DNA of 64,000 bases from Ruegeria sp. Alg231-54. GTDB lineage: Bacteria; Pseudomonadota; Alphaproteobacteria; Rhodobacterales; Rhodobacteraceae. The notes under the pieces are model-generated. The model was not told the origin of the DNA. It saw only the letters and a list, made by a program, of their open reading frames with translations, and searched no databases. Made by a program: the position numbers and the translations under genes. Numbering within the stretch: the stretch's first letter is position 1; every line of letters begins with the position of its first letter. Shown in pieces: positions 39,307 through 47,208 of the stretch. The stretch spans positions 310,001-374,000 of the forward strand of contig NZ_FREZ01000001.1 in the NCBI RefSeq assembly GCF_900143525.1, given 5' to 3'.

Positions 39307-40311
39307 ATGCAAGAGCAACGCCAAGTTGTCACAGTGGAAGGCGCTGAGGCCAATCCTCGGCATTTCGTATTTGTCCTTTTGGACAAGTTTTCCTTGCTGT
39401 CTTTTGCCTCGGCGCTGGACAGCCTGCGGATTGCCAACCGCATGGCAGACAAAGAACTCTACACGTGGACCCTAGCTGGTGAAGGTGGTGATACGGTCAG
39501 CTGTTCTGCTGGAACTACTTTTAACGTTGAAACCGACTTGGTCGAACTGCAACGCGATGACTTGGTCTTGATCTGCGGCGGCGTCGACGTGCAACTGGCG
39601 ACAACAAAGAAAGTGCTGAACTGGGTCCGCCGTGAAGCGCGGCGCGGTTTGCGCATCGGCGGTCTGTGTACAGCAGCTTTTACGTTGGCCAAGGCCGGAT
39701 TGCTGGACGGAAAACGTGCAACGATCCACTGGGAGAATTCGGACAGTTTTATCGAAGAGTTCGACGAGGTCGAGCTTACCAAATCGGTTTTCCAGATCGA
39801 CGGTAACCGGATGACTACTGCGGGCGGCACGTCCTCAATCGACCTGATGCTCAAGATCATTGCCGATGATTATGGTGAGGATCTGGCGAATGCCGTAGCG
39901 GATCAGATGATCTATTCTTCGATCCGCACCGATCAGGACACACAGCGCCTGTCGACCCCGACCCGGATTGGTGTACGCCACCCCAAGCTGAGCCAGGTCA
40001 TCCTGATGATGGAAAAGAACATCGAAGAGCCGATCTCACCCTCGATTCTTGCCAAGGATGTCGGCATGTCCACGCGCCAACTGGAACGCCTGTTCCGTCG
40101 TTACCTCAGCCGCTCGCCCAAGCGATACTATATGGAGCTGCGCCTGCACAAAGCGCGCAACCTGCTGATGCAGACAGATATGAGCGTGATCAACGTGGCT
40201 CTGGCTTGCGGCTTTGCCTCGCCCAGCCATTTCTCAAAATGCTACCGTGCCCACTACAACACAACGCCTTACCGTGAGCGTGGTGCTCAAAGCGGGCGGC
40301 TTTCGGTCTGA
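39307..40311 (+). CDS. GlxA family transcriptional regulator (AraC type)
   Basis: A 334-residue regulator with an N-terminal DJ-1/PfpI-like domain (about 15-185: FVFVLLDKFSLLSFASALDSLR, LVLICGG, GGLCTAAFTLAKAGLLDG) and a C-terminal AraC helix-turn-helix pair (about 225-325: ILAKDVGMSTRQLERLFRRYLSRSPKRYYMELRLHKA and VALACGFASPSHFSKCYRAHY). GlxA-type regulators often control glycine-betaine, carnitine or arginine use. The ATG at 39307 is the family start; a frame to 39193 exists but adds unsuitable residues. Its target operon is not apparent. Confidence 0.9.
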   Translation: MQEQRQVVTVEGAEANPRHFVFVLLDKFSLLSFASALDSLRIANRMADKELYTWTLAGEGGDTVSCSAGTTFNVETDLVELQRDDLVLICGGVDVQLATTKKVLNWVRREARRGLRIGGLCTAAFTLAKAGLLDGKRATIHWENSDSFIEEFDEVELTKSVFQIDGNRMTTAGGTSSIDLMLKIIADDYGEDLANAVADQMIYSSIRTDQDTQRLSTPTRIGVRHPKLSQVILMMEKNIEEPISPSILAKDVGMSTRQLERLFRRYLSRSPKRYYMELRLHKARNLLMQTDMSVINVALACGFASPSHFSKCYRAHYNTTPYRERGAQSGRLSV

Positions 40312-40318
40312 TCCGCGC

Positions 40319-41416
40319 CTATTTTTTGGGGGTCATGCGATAGATGGCTCCCTGTCCCACCGAAATGAACCAGATCGCCCCATCCGGGGCTTCGACGATG
40401 TCGCGAACGCGCTCGGTTTCCGGTCCCTTGATCTGTTCGACCTCGCGCAGCGGTGTTCCTTCAAGGCGCGAGATGTAGTCAAACTTGAGCGACCCGACAA
40501 AGATATCGCCCCGCCACTCTGGCCAAAGCTTGCCGGAATAGACCAGCAAACCGGACGGGGCGATGGACGGATCCCAATAGTGTTCAGGCTGTTCCATACC
40601 GGGTTTCGAAGTGCCCTCACCGATCTTCTGCCCCGAATAATGGACGCCATAGGATATCACCGGCCATCCGAAATTCAGCCCCCGTTGGATCAGGTTAACC
40701 TCATCCCCGCCCTGCGCACCATGCTCTGAAATCCACAAGTGTCCTTGCCTGTCCAACCCAGCGCCCTGCGGGTTGCGATGACCAAATGACCAAATCTCGG
40801 GTCGAAGACCGGCTTGCCCGACAAATGGATTGTCGGCGGGCACTGAACCATCCCGATTGATACGAATGACGGTCCCCAAGTGGTTTGACCTGTCCTGCGC
40901 TGACGGGCGGTCGCCGCGATCGCCTATTGTCACGAACAGCGTTCCGTCCTGCGCCTCGACCACGCGCGAACCGAAATGTCGGCTGGTCGAACCGCCCGGA
41001 ACTGCTTCGAATATGACCCGAACGTTGTTCAAGCGGATCCCGTTTTCTGACAGACGTGCGACGGCAACCGCAGTCCCCGCACCGCCGCTTTGGGGTTTAG
41101 AAATGGTGAGGAACACCTCGCGGGTCTGTGCAAAATCCCGTGCCACGGTGATATCGAGCAACCCTCCCTGCCCGTTCGCAGCCACCTTGGGCACCCCGGC
41201 AATGCGTTTGACCTCACCTTGCGAGACAAACAAAAGATCGCCGTCCCGTTCGGTCACCAATGTGCCGCCCCCGGGCAATAACCCGATGGCCCAAGGTGCA
41301 TCCAGCCCGGTAACCATCGCCGTGACCTGAACCGTCCCGGCAGAGGTTTGAAGGGTATCGGCGCTGATGGGGCCAGCAAAAACCGACAGGACCAGAATCG
41401 CGGCAGCCCTAAACAA
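40319..41416 (-). CDS. PQQ-dependent soluble sugar dehydrogenase (YliI-type)
   Basis: A 365-residue six-bladed beta-propeller enzyme, probably exported: signal-like FRAAAILVLSVFAGPISA at the N-terminus. Markers are GLDAPWAIGLLPGG near the start, HFGSRVVEAQDGTLFVTIGDRGDRPSAQD, WSFGHRNPQGAGLDRQGHLWISEHGAQGGDEVNLI (calcium/PQQ site region) and WDPSIAPSGLLVYSG. It would oxidise aldose sugars to lactones. Both candidate starts are TTG; 41416 follows a GGAG, whereas 41437 does not. No PQQ synthesis genes are visible here. Confidence 0.88.
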   Translation of the reverse strand: MFRAAAILVLSVFAGPISADTLQTSAGTVQVTAMVTGLDAPWAIGLLPGGGTLVTERDGDLLFVSQGEVKRIAGVPKVAANGQGGLLDITVARDFAQTREVFLTISKPQSGGAGTAVAVARLSENGIRLNNVRVIFEAVPGGSTSRHFGSRVVEAQDGTLFVTIGDRGDRPSAQDRSNHLGTVIRINRDGSVPADNPFVGQAGLRPEIWSFGHRNPQGAGLDRQGHLWISEHGAQGGDEVNLIQRGLNFGWPVISYGVHYSGQKIGEGTSKPGMEQPEHYWDPSIAPSGLLVYSGKLWPEWRGDIFVGSLKFDYISRLEGTPLREVEQIKGPETERVRDIVEAPDGAIWFISVGQGAIYRMTPKK

Positions 41417-41569
41417 GAGAATCTCCAACTCTGGCAAAACGTAACAAACTCATCAAAACAAATAGGTTTATTCCTAGTAAAAACACATTTGCGTTAGGAC
41501 TTTTCTTTTCCAGACAGCTTGCCTAGGGTCTTGCCCAGAACGAATACGTTCCAATAAGGGAGTAACCAT

Positions 41570-42751
41570 ATGAAAAAGCTGCTTACTGCAACTGCAGCAT
41601 CCGCTCTGCTGGCTGGTCCGGCACTGGCCGAAGACGTCACTTTGGGCGTTCTCTTCGGTTTTACCGGCCCGATTGAATCGCTTGCACCTGCAATGGGTTC
41701 CGGTGCTGAAATGGCGATGGCCGAAGTCACCGAATCCGGCAAACTGCTGGACGGGTCAAAGGTCACCGCGTCGCGCGCTGACACTGGCTGTATCGACAAC
41801 GGTCTGGCGACATCAAACGGCGAACGCATGATCGCGGACGGCGTTGCCGGTATTGTCGGCGGCGACTGCTCGGGTGTGACCGGCGCGATCCTGCAAAACG
41901 TTGCAATCCCGAACGGTATGGTCATGATTTCGCCGTCGGCAACGTCGCCCGGTCTGTCGACCATGGAAGACAATGGTCTGTTCTTCCGTACCGCCCCGTC
42001 GGATGCACGTGAAGGCGAAGTGATGGCTGACATCCTGAAGGATCGCGGCATCAACTCGATCGCCCTGACCTACACCAACAACGACTACGGCAAGGGTCTG
42101 GCCGACGCGATCCAATCCTCGTTCGAGGCAGCCGGTGGTGAAGTGACCATCGTTGCCGCGCACGAAGACGGCAAGGCTGACTACTCGGCTGAAGTTGGTG
42201 CGCTGGCCTCGGCTGGTGGCGATATTCTGGTTGTCGCAGGCTATCTGGACCAGGGCGGTCTGGGCATCATTCAGTCCTCGCTGGACAGCGGTGCCTTTGA
42301 CACATTCGGTTTGCCGGGCGGTATGATCGGTGACTCGCTGCCTTCCAACGTCGGTCCCGACCTGAACGGCTCGTTCGGTCAGATCGCCGGTTCGGGCGGT
42401 GAAGGTGCTGAAAAGTACTTTGCCATGGCCGAAGCCGCAGGCTTTGACGGTTCGTCGCCCTATTCGCCTGAATCCTATGACGCTGCCGCGCTATTCATGC
42501 TGGCCATGCAGGCGGCAGGTTCCACTAACCCGGCTGAATACGGCGCCAAGATCTTGGATGTCGCCAACGCCCCGGGTGAGAAGATCTATCCGGGTGAGTT
42601 GGCCAAAGGTCTGGAGCTTCTCGCCGCTGGTCAGGACATCGACTATGTCGGCGCGTCGGGTGTTGAGCTGATCGGCCCCGGTGAAAGCGCGGGTTCTTAT
42701 CGCGAGATCGAAGTGACCGACGGCGAAAACAAGACCGTCAACTTCCGTTGA
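41570..42751 (+). CDS. livJ: branched-chain amino acid type ABC transporter substrate-binding protein
   Basis: A 393-residue periplasmic protein with signal peptide KKLLTATAASALLAGPALA and the LivJ-type start EDVTLGVLFGFTGPIESLAPAM. The motif PNGMVMISPSATSPGLS and the ALTYTNNDYGKGLADAI region are typical of the Leu/Ile/Val-binding class, though ligands range to other amino acids and amides. It is the first gene of transporter set 1. A hairpin follows at 42779, so it may be produced in excess over the membrane genes. An AAGGGAG site lies before the ATG. Confidence 0.9.
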   Translation: MKKLLTATAASALLAGPALAEDVTLGVLFGFTGPIESLAPAMGSGAEMAMAEVTESGKLLDGSKVTASRADTGCIDNGLATSNGERMIADGVAGIVGGDCSGVTGAILQNVAIPNGMVMISPSATSPGLSTMEDNGLFFRTAPSDAREGEVMADILKDRGINSIALTYTNNDYGKGLADAIQSSFEAAGGEVTIVAAHEDGKADYSAEVGALASAGGDILVVAGYLDQGGLGIIQSSLDSGAFDTFGLPGGMIGDSLPSNVGPDLNGSFGQIAGSGGEGAEKYFAMAEAAGFDGSSPYSPESYDAAALFMLAMQAAGSTNPAEYGAKILDVANAPGEKIYPGELAKGLELLAAGQDIDYVGASGVELIGPGESAGSYREIEVTDGENKTVNFR

Positions 42752-42778
42752 TCCGGTCTTAAACGTCATAAAATCAAG

Positions 42779-42806
42779 CAGCCCGGGCCTTGTGTCCGGG
42801 CTGTTT
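42779..42806 (+). terminator. intrinsic terminator/attenuator after livJ
   Basis: Stem CAGCCCGG / CCGGGCTG with a 9-base loop and TTTC behind. It lies between the binding-protein gene and livG, a place where partial termination is common. Confidence 0.65.
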
Positions 42807-42881
42807 CAATGAAAAAAGGCCGCACCTCACCTTTTGGGGTCGAGGAAGCAGAAACACCGACAAGGGTGGCTAGGGGAAAAG

Positions 42882-43670
42882 ATGATCGTCGTCGAGGACG
42901 TGCACAAGCATTTCGGCGGGTTTCACGCGGTGGATGGGGCGTCGCTGGAAATCCAAAAAAGTTCGATCACAGGCCTGATCGGGCCGAACGGGGCGGGAAA
43001 GACCACCCTTTTCAACGTGATCGCGGGCGTTCTGCCTCCGACAAGCGGCAGAGTGTTCATGGACGGCGAAGAGATCACCGGCCTGCCTCCGCATGACTTG
43101 TTTCACAAGGGTCTGCTGCGCACCTTCCAGATCGCGCACGAGTTCTCTTCGATGTCCTGCCGCGAGAATCTTATGATGGTGCCCGGCACGCAATCAGGTG
43201 AATCGCTTTGGAACACCTGGTTTGGTCGCAAGCGCATTGCCGACGAAGAACGAGCCCTGAAGGCCAAGGCCGATGAGGTGCTTGAGTTTCTGACTATCGA
43301 ACATCTGGCCGACCACAAGGCGGGTCAGGTCTCGGGCGGTCAGAAGAAGCTGCTGGAACTCGGCCGCACCATGATGGTCGACGCCAAGATCGTGTTTCTG
43401 GACGAGGTCGGCGCAGGCGTGAACCGCACCCTGTTGATGACCATCGCCGACACGATCCTGCGTCTAAACAAGGAACGCGGCTATACTTTCGTCGTCATCG
43501 AGCACGACATGGATTTTATCGGCAAGATCTGTGACCCGGTCATCTGTATGGCCGAGGGCAAGGTTCTGGCTGAGGGTACACTGGACGAGATCAAGGCGAA
43601 TGAGCACGTGATCGAGGCTTATCTGGGCACCGGCCTAAAAAACAAAGACAAGCTGGAGGCCGGGGCATGA
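42882..43670 (+). CDS. livG: ABC transporter ATP-binding protein LivG (set 1)
   Basis: A 262-residue ATPase: Walker A GPNGAGKTT (about 37-45), signature VSGGQKKL (the usual L is V), Walker B IVFLDEVGAG, where the common DEP is DEV. LivG-type proteins have a C-terminal helix, here ending KNKDKLEAGA. I use the ATG at 42882, which follows GGGGAAAAG; an earlier in-frame start at 42834 is unlikely. It overlaps the next gene by 4 bases. Confidence 0.93.
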   Translation: MIVVEDVHKHFGGFHAVDGASLEIQKSSITGLIGPNGAGKTTLFNVIAGVLPPTSGRVFMDGEEITGLPPHDLFHKGLLRTFQIAHEFSSMSCRENLMMVPGTQSGESLWNTWFGRKRIADEERALKAKADEVLEFLTIEHLADHKAGQVSGGQKKLLELGRTMMVDAKIVFLDEVGAGVNRTLLMTIADTILRLNKERGYTFVVIEHDMDFIGKICDPVICMAEGKVLAEGTLDEIKANEHVIEAYLGTGLKNKDKLEAGA

Positions 43671-44497
43671 GCGACAATCCCTATCAGGATGACAAGGGCA
43701 ACAAGGATGCCTCGATCACCAATACCCACGGGGTTGGCACCATGACGCCTGCGCATACGAAAAGCGGCGAAACGCATAAGGTAGAGGGCGGCCCTTTTCT
43801 GATCGGCGACACCATGATCGGCGGTTACGGCAAAGGGCCGGACATCCTGCACGATTGTACTATCGCCGTCGACAAGGGAGAGATTGCGGTCATCGTTGGC
43901 CCCAACGGCGCAGGCAAATCAACAGCGATGAAGGCTGTCTTTGGTATGCTGGATGTCCGTTCCGGCGCTGTGCGGCTGGATGGAGAGGATATCACCAACC
44001 TCACCCCGCAGGACCGCGTAATCCGCGGTATGGGTTTTGTGCCGCAAACCTCGAATATCTTCACGTCAATGACAGTCGAAGAAAACCTCGAGATGGGTGC
44101 CTTCATTCGCCGCGACGATATCAGCCAGACGATGGAGCAGGTTTATGACCTCTTCCCCATCCTGCGTGACAAACGGAACCAGCCGGCCGGAGAGCTGTCG
44201 GGCGGTCAGCGTCAGCAGGTCGCCGTCGGCCGCGCGCTGATGACCCAACCCAAGGTTCTGATGCTGGACGAACCAACTGCCGGTGTCTCGCCCATCGTGA
44301 TGGACGAGCTATTTGATCGGATCATCGAAGTGTCCCGCACCGGCCTGCCGATCCTGATGGTCGAACAAAACGCCCGCCAAGCGCTGGAGATCGCGGACAA
44401 GGGGTATGTGCTGGTTCAGGGGCGAAATGCCTATACCGGTACGGGCAAGGAACTGTTGGCTGATCCGGAGGTTCGGAAGAGTTTCTTGGGTGGGTGA
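43667..44497 (+). CDS. livF: ABC transporter ATP-binding protein LivF (set 1)
   Basis: A 276-residue ATPase with Walker A GPNGAGKST (about 79-87), LSGGQRQQ and VLMLDEPTAGVSP. The first about 45 residues are an unusual hydrophilic extension (DNPYQDDKGNKDASITN, rich in D/N/K) before the ATPase core; LivF usually starts at the core. It overlaps livG by 4 bases. Its stop at 44497 lies just before the small exported-protein genes that separate it from livH. Confidence 0.92.
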   Translation: MSDNPYQDDKGNKDASITNTHGVGTMTPAHTKSGETHKVEGGPFLIGDTMIGGYGKGPDILHDCTIAVDKGEIAVIVGPNGAGKSTAMKAVFGMLDVRSGAVRLDGEDITNLTPQDRVIRGMGFVPQTSNIFTSMTVEENLEMGAFIRRDDISQTMEQVYDLFPILRDKRNQPAGELSGGQRQQVAVGRALMTQPKVLMLDEPTAGVSPIVMDELFDRIIEVSRTGLPILMVEQNARQALEIADKGYVLVQGRNAYTGTGKELLADPEVRKSFLGG

Positions 44498-44498
44498 G

Positions 44499-44933
44499 TT
44501 GAAGGCCGTGTCGACGCTCGCGTTTACCGCAATTGGCAGTACAGCGCTTTCATCTCCCTGCGTCTTGCAAGAAACCTGCGCGTATGTGGAAGACTGCGAG
44601 GGCGCTGAACTCACGCTCGAACTTTTGGGTACTCCACCAGAGCTTGTTCAAAGCAATTTTGGTGACTTTTCTGTGGGTCAGATAGCAAGGGCAGGCGAAA
44701 TCACTTCGAAAATCCGTTTATCAAATGGACAAGAGTGGACCGCCACCGCGAAAAACGACTTGCTGACCGCATCTCGGACACAGGACGACAAACACATAAA
44801 CATGTATGTGACGAAAACCTCAGACACCGAAGTGGCAGTGACACTTCTTACCCCGCCAATGCGCTATGTCGATTATGCGCAAGCAGGCCAAGCAAGACGC
44901 GCATTCTCCGGAAAATGCGGACTGGAGTTTTAA
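44499..44933 (+). CDS. small exported protein inside the liv operon
   Basis: A 144-residue protein of unknown family. Starting at the TTG at 44499, which follows GGGTGGGTGAG, it has a clean signal peptide (KAVSTLAFTAIGSTALSS) and mature cysteines at about 21, 27, 33 and 140. Upstream in-frame starts at GTG 44490 and 44406 are possible but the longer ones run through livF. I recognise no domain. It lies 2 bases after livF and overlaps the start of a livH-like remnant, and could be translated with livF. Confidence 0.55.
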   Translation: MKAVSTLAFTAIGSTALSSPCVLQETCAYVEDCEGAELTLELLGTPPELVQSNFGDFSVGQIARAGEITSKIRLSNGQEWTATAKNDLLTASRTQDDKHINMYVTKTSDTEVAVTLLTPPMRYVDYAQAGQARRAFSGKCGLEF

Positions 44934-44995
44934 TGGAGTTCCTCAATGCCATTATGGCGCTCTCCAACGTCATCCTTGTTCCCGAAATTGTCTGA
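44933..44995 (+). pseudogene. 5' remnant of a livH permease gene
   Basis: Twenty codons, MEFLNAIMALSNVILVPEIV, then a stop. They align without gaps to the first 20 residues of the intact livH 1.26 kb downstream (MDLLNALVALSNFVIVPAVA), with 10 identical and most others conservative changes, then fail: the intact gene continues YGSQLALGAL. This looks like the original livH start left behind when the DNA now at 45.0-46.1 kb was inserted or duplicated. It could alternatively be a short translated leader. Confidence 0.6.
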
Positions 44996-45181
44996 AATCA
45001 ATACCCGAAGTTTCCCGAAATTCTCCTACCATCCCAAGATTTCCACGCCTCGGCTGCAATCCGGTCACATTGTGCGTTTAGCGCCGGGCTTTGTGAAGGA
45101 AACGGTTTCCCGGTCAACCAAAGTTAGCTCCGTGAAATCAAGCGAACCTTCTGAATGAAAAACTCTATTCAGGACCCATAA

Positions 45182-45505
45182 ATGAAAAAATGGATGTGTG
45201 TGGCCGTCGCCACCTTGTGCGCAACTGCCGCAACGGCGGAAGAGCGCCACTTTGTCTGCGTCTCAGACCGCGACGGTAGCGAAGTGCGCCTCAACAGGGC
45301 ACCAGAAGGAGACAAGGGCAACATCGAAACTGCGAACATTTCCGGCGATGCCATGGTGCTTAAAGGCGTTGGCAACATGACGTTTGTCTATATCGAAGGC
45401 GAAGATGTCATGACCTTTGTCGTCCACTATGACGACATGTCTTATGATCTTTCAGTCAAAGGCCCGCATGCCGGTACCGATCACGGGACATGTAAAGAAG
45501 TCTAA
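45182..45505 (+). CDS. small two-cysteine exported protein, paralogue A
   Basis: A 107-residue protein with signal peptide KKWMCVAVATLCATAATA. The mature part holds two cysteines, one near each end (about C26 and C104), around a hydrophobic, likely beta-rich core with MVLKGVGNMTFVYIEGEDVMTFVVHYDDMSYDLSVKG. The same order of motifs recurs in the gene at 45728. I recognise no known family. Located between the livH remnant and livH. A plausible start is the ATG at 45182 preceded by CAGGACCC. Confidence 0.75.
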   Translation: MKKWMCVAVATLCATAATAEERHFVCVSDRDGSEVRLNRAPEGDKGNIETANISGDAMVLKGVGNMTFVYIEGEDVMTFVVHYDDMSYDLSVKGPHAGTDHGTCKEV

Positions 45506-45568
45506 GTGTTCTCTCAGCGAGTCCCGAAACAATTCGGGGCAATTGAGGTTAATATCTCAATAAATATC

Positions 45569-45608
45569 AAGAGGATGTGAGCACATGCTCACTCCTCTTT
45601 TTTTTCGA
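45569..45608 (+). terminator. intrinsic terminator between the two small paralogue genes
   Basis: Hairpin GAGGATGTGAGC / GCTCACTCCTC with one mismatch, then eight Ts. It ends transcription of paralogue A about 100 bp after its stop, so the downstream genes need their own promoter or read-through. Confidence 0.75.
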
Positions 45609-45727
45609 ATGATATTGTCTAGGTCAGATGAGGGCGTCACGGATCTCCGTTCGCTCTTCATTCTCAACCACCCGCATTCCAGCAGAAACCCCAATCTGGA
45701 AGGCGGAGCAAACCACCAAGGGACACC

Positions 45728-46081
45728 ATGAAAAATCTGACTGCACTCACACTCGCCCTTCTCGCCCCCTCATTTGGTTTGGCTGCTGGTTCCGGCCCGC
45801 TAGACGGCGCTGGTTTTGTCGTGACCTGCGTCTCCGGCACCGATGGTGGCAGCGTTACGCTGGCCCGTTCTGGTGCCACCGACACTGGCTTCATCGTAAC
45901 GGACACAATTCGAGGTGAGGCCAAAATTCTATCGGGTGTTAACTCGCTGACGTTTCTCCACATCATGGACAAGGACGTGGTCACTTTTGTCGTCGATTTC
46001 GACGACCTAAACTATGATATGACCATCAAGGGAGAGCACAGTGCAAACGACCGTGGCATTTGCGAAGACCCTGTAGGCTGA
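45728..46081 (+). CDS. small two-cysteine exported protein, paralogue B
   Basis: A 117-residue protein with signal peptide KNLTALTLALLAPSFGLA. It aligns along its mature length with paralogue A: TCVSGTDGGSVTLAR versus VCVSDRDGSEVRLNR, and KILSGVNSLTFLHIMDKDVVTFVVDFDDLNYDMTIKG versus the corresponding stretch, ending in a cysteine (DRGICEDPVG versus DHGTCKEV). The two were duplicated and then diverged considerably. No known family recognised. It lies 116 bp before livH and has an AAGGGACACC before its ATG. Confidence 0.75.
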   Translation: MKNLTALTLALLAPSFGLAAGSGPLDGAGFVVTCVSGTDGGSVTLARSGATDTGFIVTDTIRGEAKILSGVNSLTFLHIMDKDVVTFVVDFDDLNYDMTIKGEHSANDRGICEDPVG

Positions 46082-46197
46082 CAAAGCGACAACTCTCTCA
46101 CTTTCCGGCCCTTTCAGACCAAAAAAGGGGGCGCAAATTGTTGTGTCTGTCATAAACGTTGTGCCATAAAGCCGCACCCGGACAGTGAGAAGAATTG

Positions 46198-47208
46198 ATG
46201 GACTTACTAAACGCGCTTGTTGCGCTTTCGAACTTTGTGATCGTGCCTGCGGTTGCTTACGGCAGCCAGTTGGCTCTGGGGGCGCTGGGTGTAACGCTCA
46301 TCTACGGAATCCTGCGGTTTTCGAATTTTGCCCATGGCGACACGATGGCCTTCGGCGCGATGATTGCCGTGCTGGTAACTTGGGGCCTGCAAGCCGCTGG
46401 AGTGAGTTTCGGACCGCTACCCACCGCGCTGCTGGCCCTGCCCTTTGCGATCCTGGGCTGTATCGTACTTGTTCTGATAACCGATCAGTTAGTCTATCGG
46501 TTCTACCGGGAACAAAAAGCCAAACCAGTGATCCTTGTGATCGTCTCGATGGGTGTCATGTTCATCATGAACGGGCTTGTTCGCTTTATCATCGGGCCGG
46601 ATGACCAAAGGTTTTCGGACGGCGCGCGGTTCATTATTTCCGCCCGTGATTTCAAAGCGATGACCGGATTGCGTGAAGGGCTTGCGATCAAGACCTCTCA
46701 GGGCATCACTCTGGTAGTTGCCGTTGTCGCGGTGGCGCTGCTGTTCTGGTTTCTCAACAAGACCCGCACGGGTAAATCGATGCGGGCCTATTCCGATAAC
46801 GAGGATCTGGCGCTGCTCTCGGGTATCAACCCCGAGCGCGTTGTGATGATCACTTGGATTATCGTGGCAGCACTGGCGACCACCGCCGGTGTTCTCTATG
46901 GGTTGGACAAAAGCTTTAAGCCGTTTGTCTATTTCCAGCTTCTGCTGCCGATCTTCGCTTCGGCCATTGTCGGCGGTCTTGGCAACCCGCTGGGCGCCAT
47001 CGCGGGCGGGTTCATTATCGCTTTCTCTGAAGTCACCGTTACTTATGCCTGGAAAAAGGTACTGACTTACGTCGCGCCTGAAAGCCTGGCGCCATCTGGA
47101 TTGGTGCAATTCCTGTCCACCGATTACAAATTCGCCGTCAGCTTTGCCATCTTGCTGATCGTGCTTCTGTTCAAGCCTACCGGCCTGTTTAAAGGGAAAG
47201 CGGTATGA
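46198..47208 (+). CDS. livH: ABC transporter permease LivH (set 1)
   Basis: A 336-residue permease with about eight hydrophobic segments. GILRFSNFAHGDTMAFGAM matches the LivH region near the N-terminus and GGLGNPLGAIAGGFIIAF the conserved late loop. I use the ATG at 46198; a TTG one codon earlier is in frame. GAGAAGAA precedes it. Its first 20 codons are also found, degenerated, at 44933. It overlaps livM by 4 bases. Confidence 0.93.
   Translation: MDLLNALVALSNFVIVPAVAYGSQLALGALGVTLIYGILRFSNFAHGDTMAFGAMIAVLVTWGLQAAGVSFGPLPTALLALPFAILGCIVLVLITDQLVYRFYREQKAKPVILVIVSMGVMFIMNGLVRFIIGPDDQRFSDGARFIISARDFKAMTGLREGLAIKTSQGITLVVAVVAVALLFWFLNKTRTGKSMRAYSDNEDLALLSGINPERVVMITWIIVAALATTAGVLYGLDKSFKPFVYFQLLLPIFASAIVGGLGNPLGAIAGGFIIAFSEVTVTYAWKKVLTYVAPESLAPSGLVQFLSTDYKFAVSFAILLIVLLFKPTGLFKGKAV

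Noticed and set aside
44735-44995. 86-aa ORF overlapping the exported-protein gene after livF
   Set aside because: Only its last 20 codons are meaningful (the livH remnant); the rest is an out-of-frame shadow.
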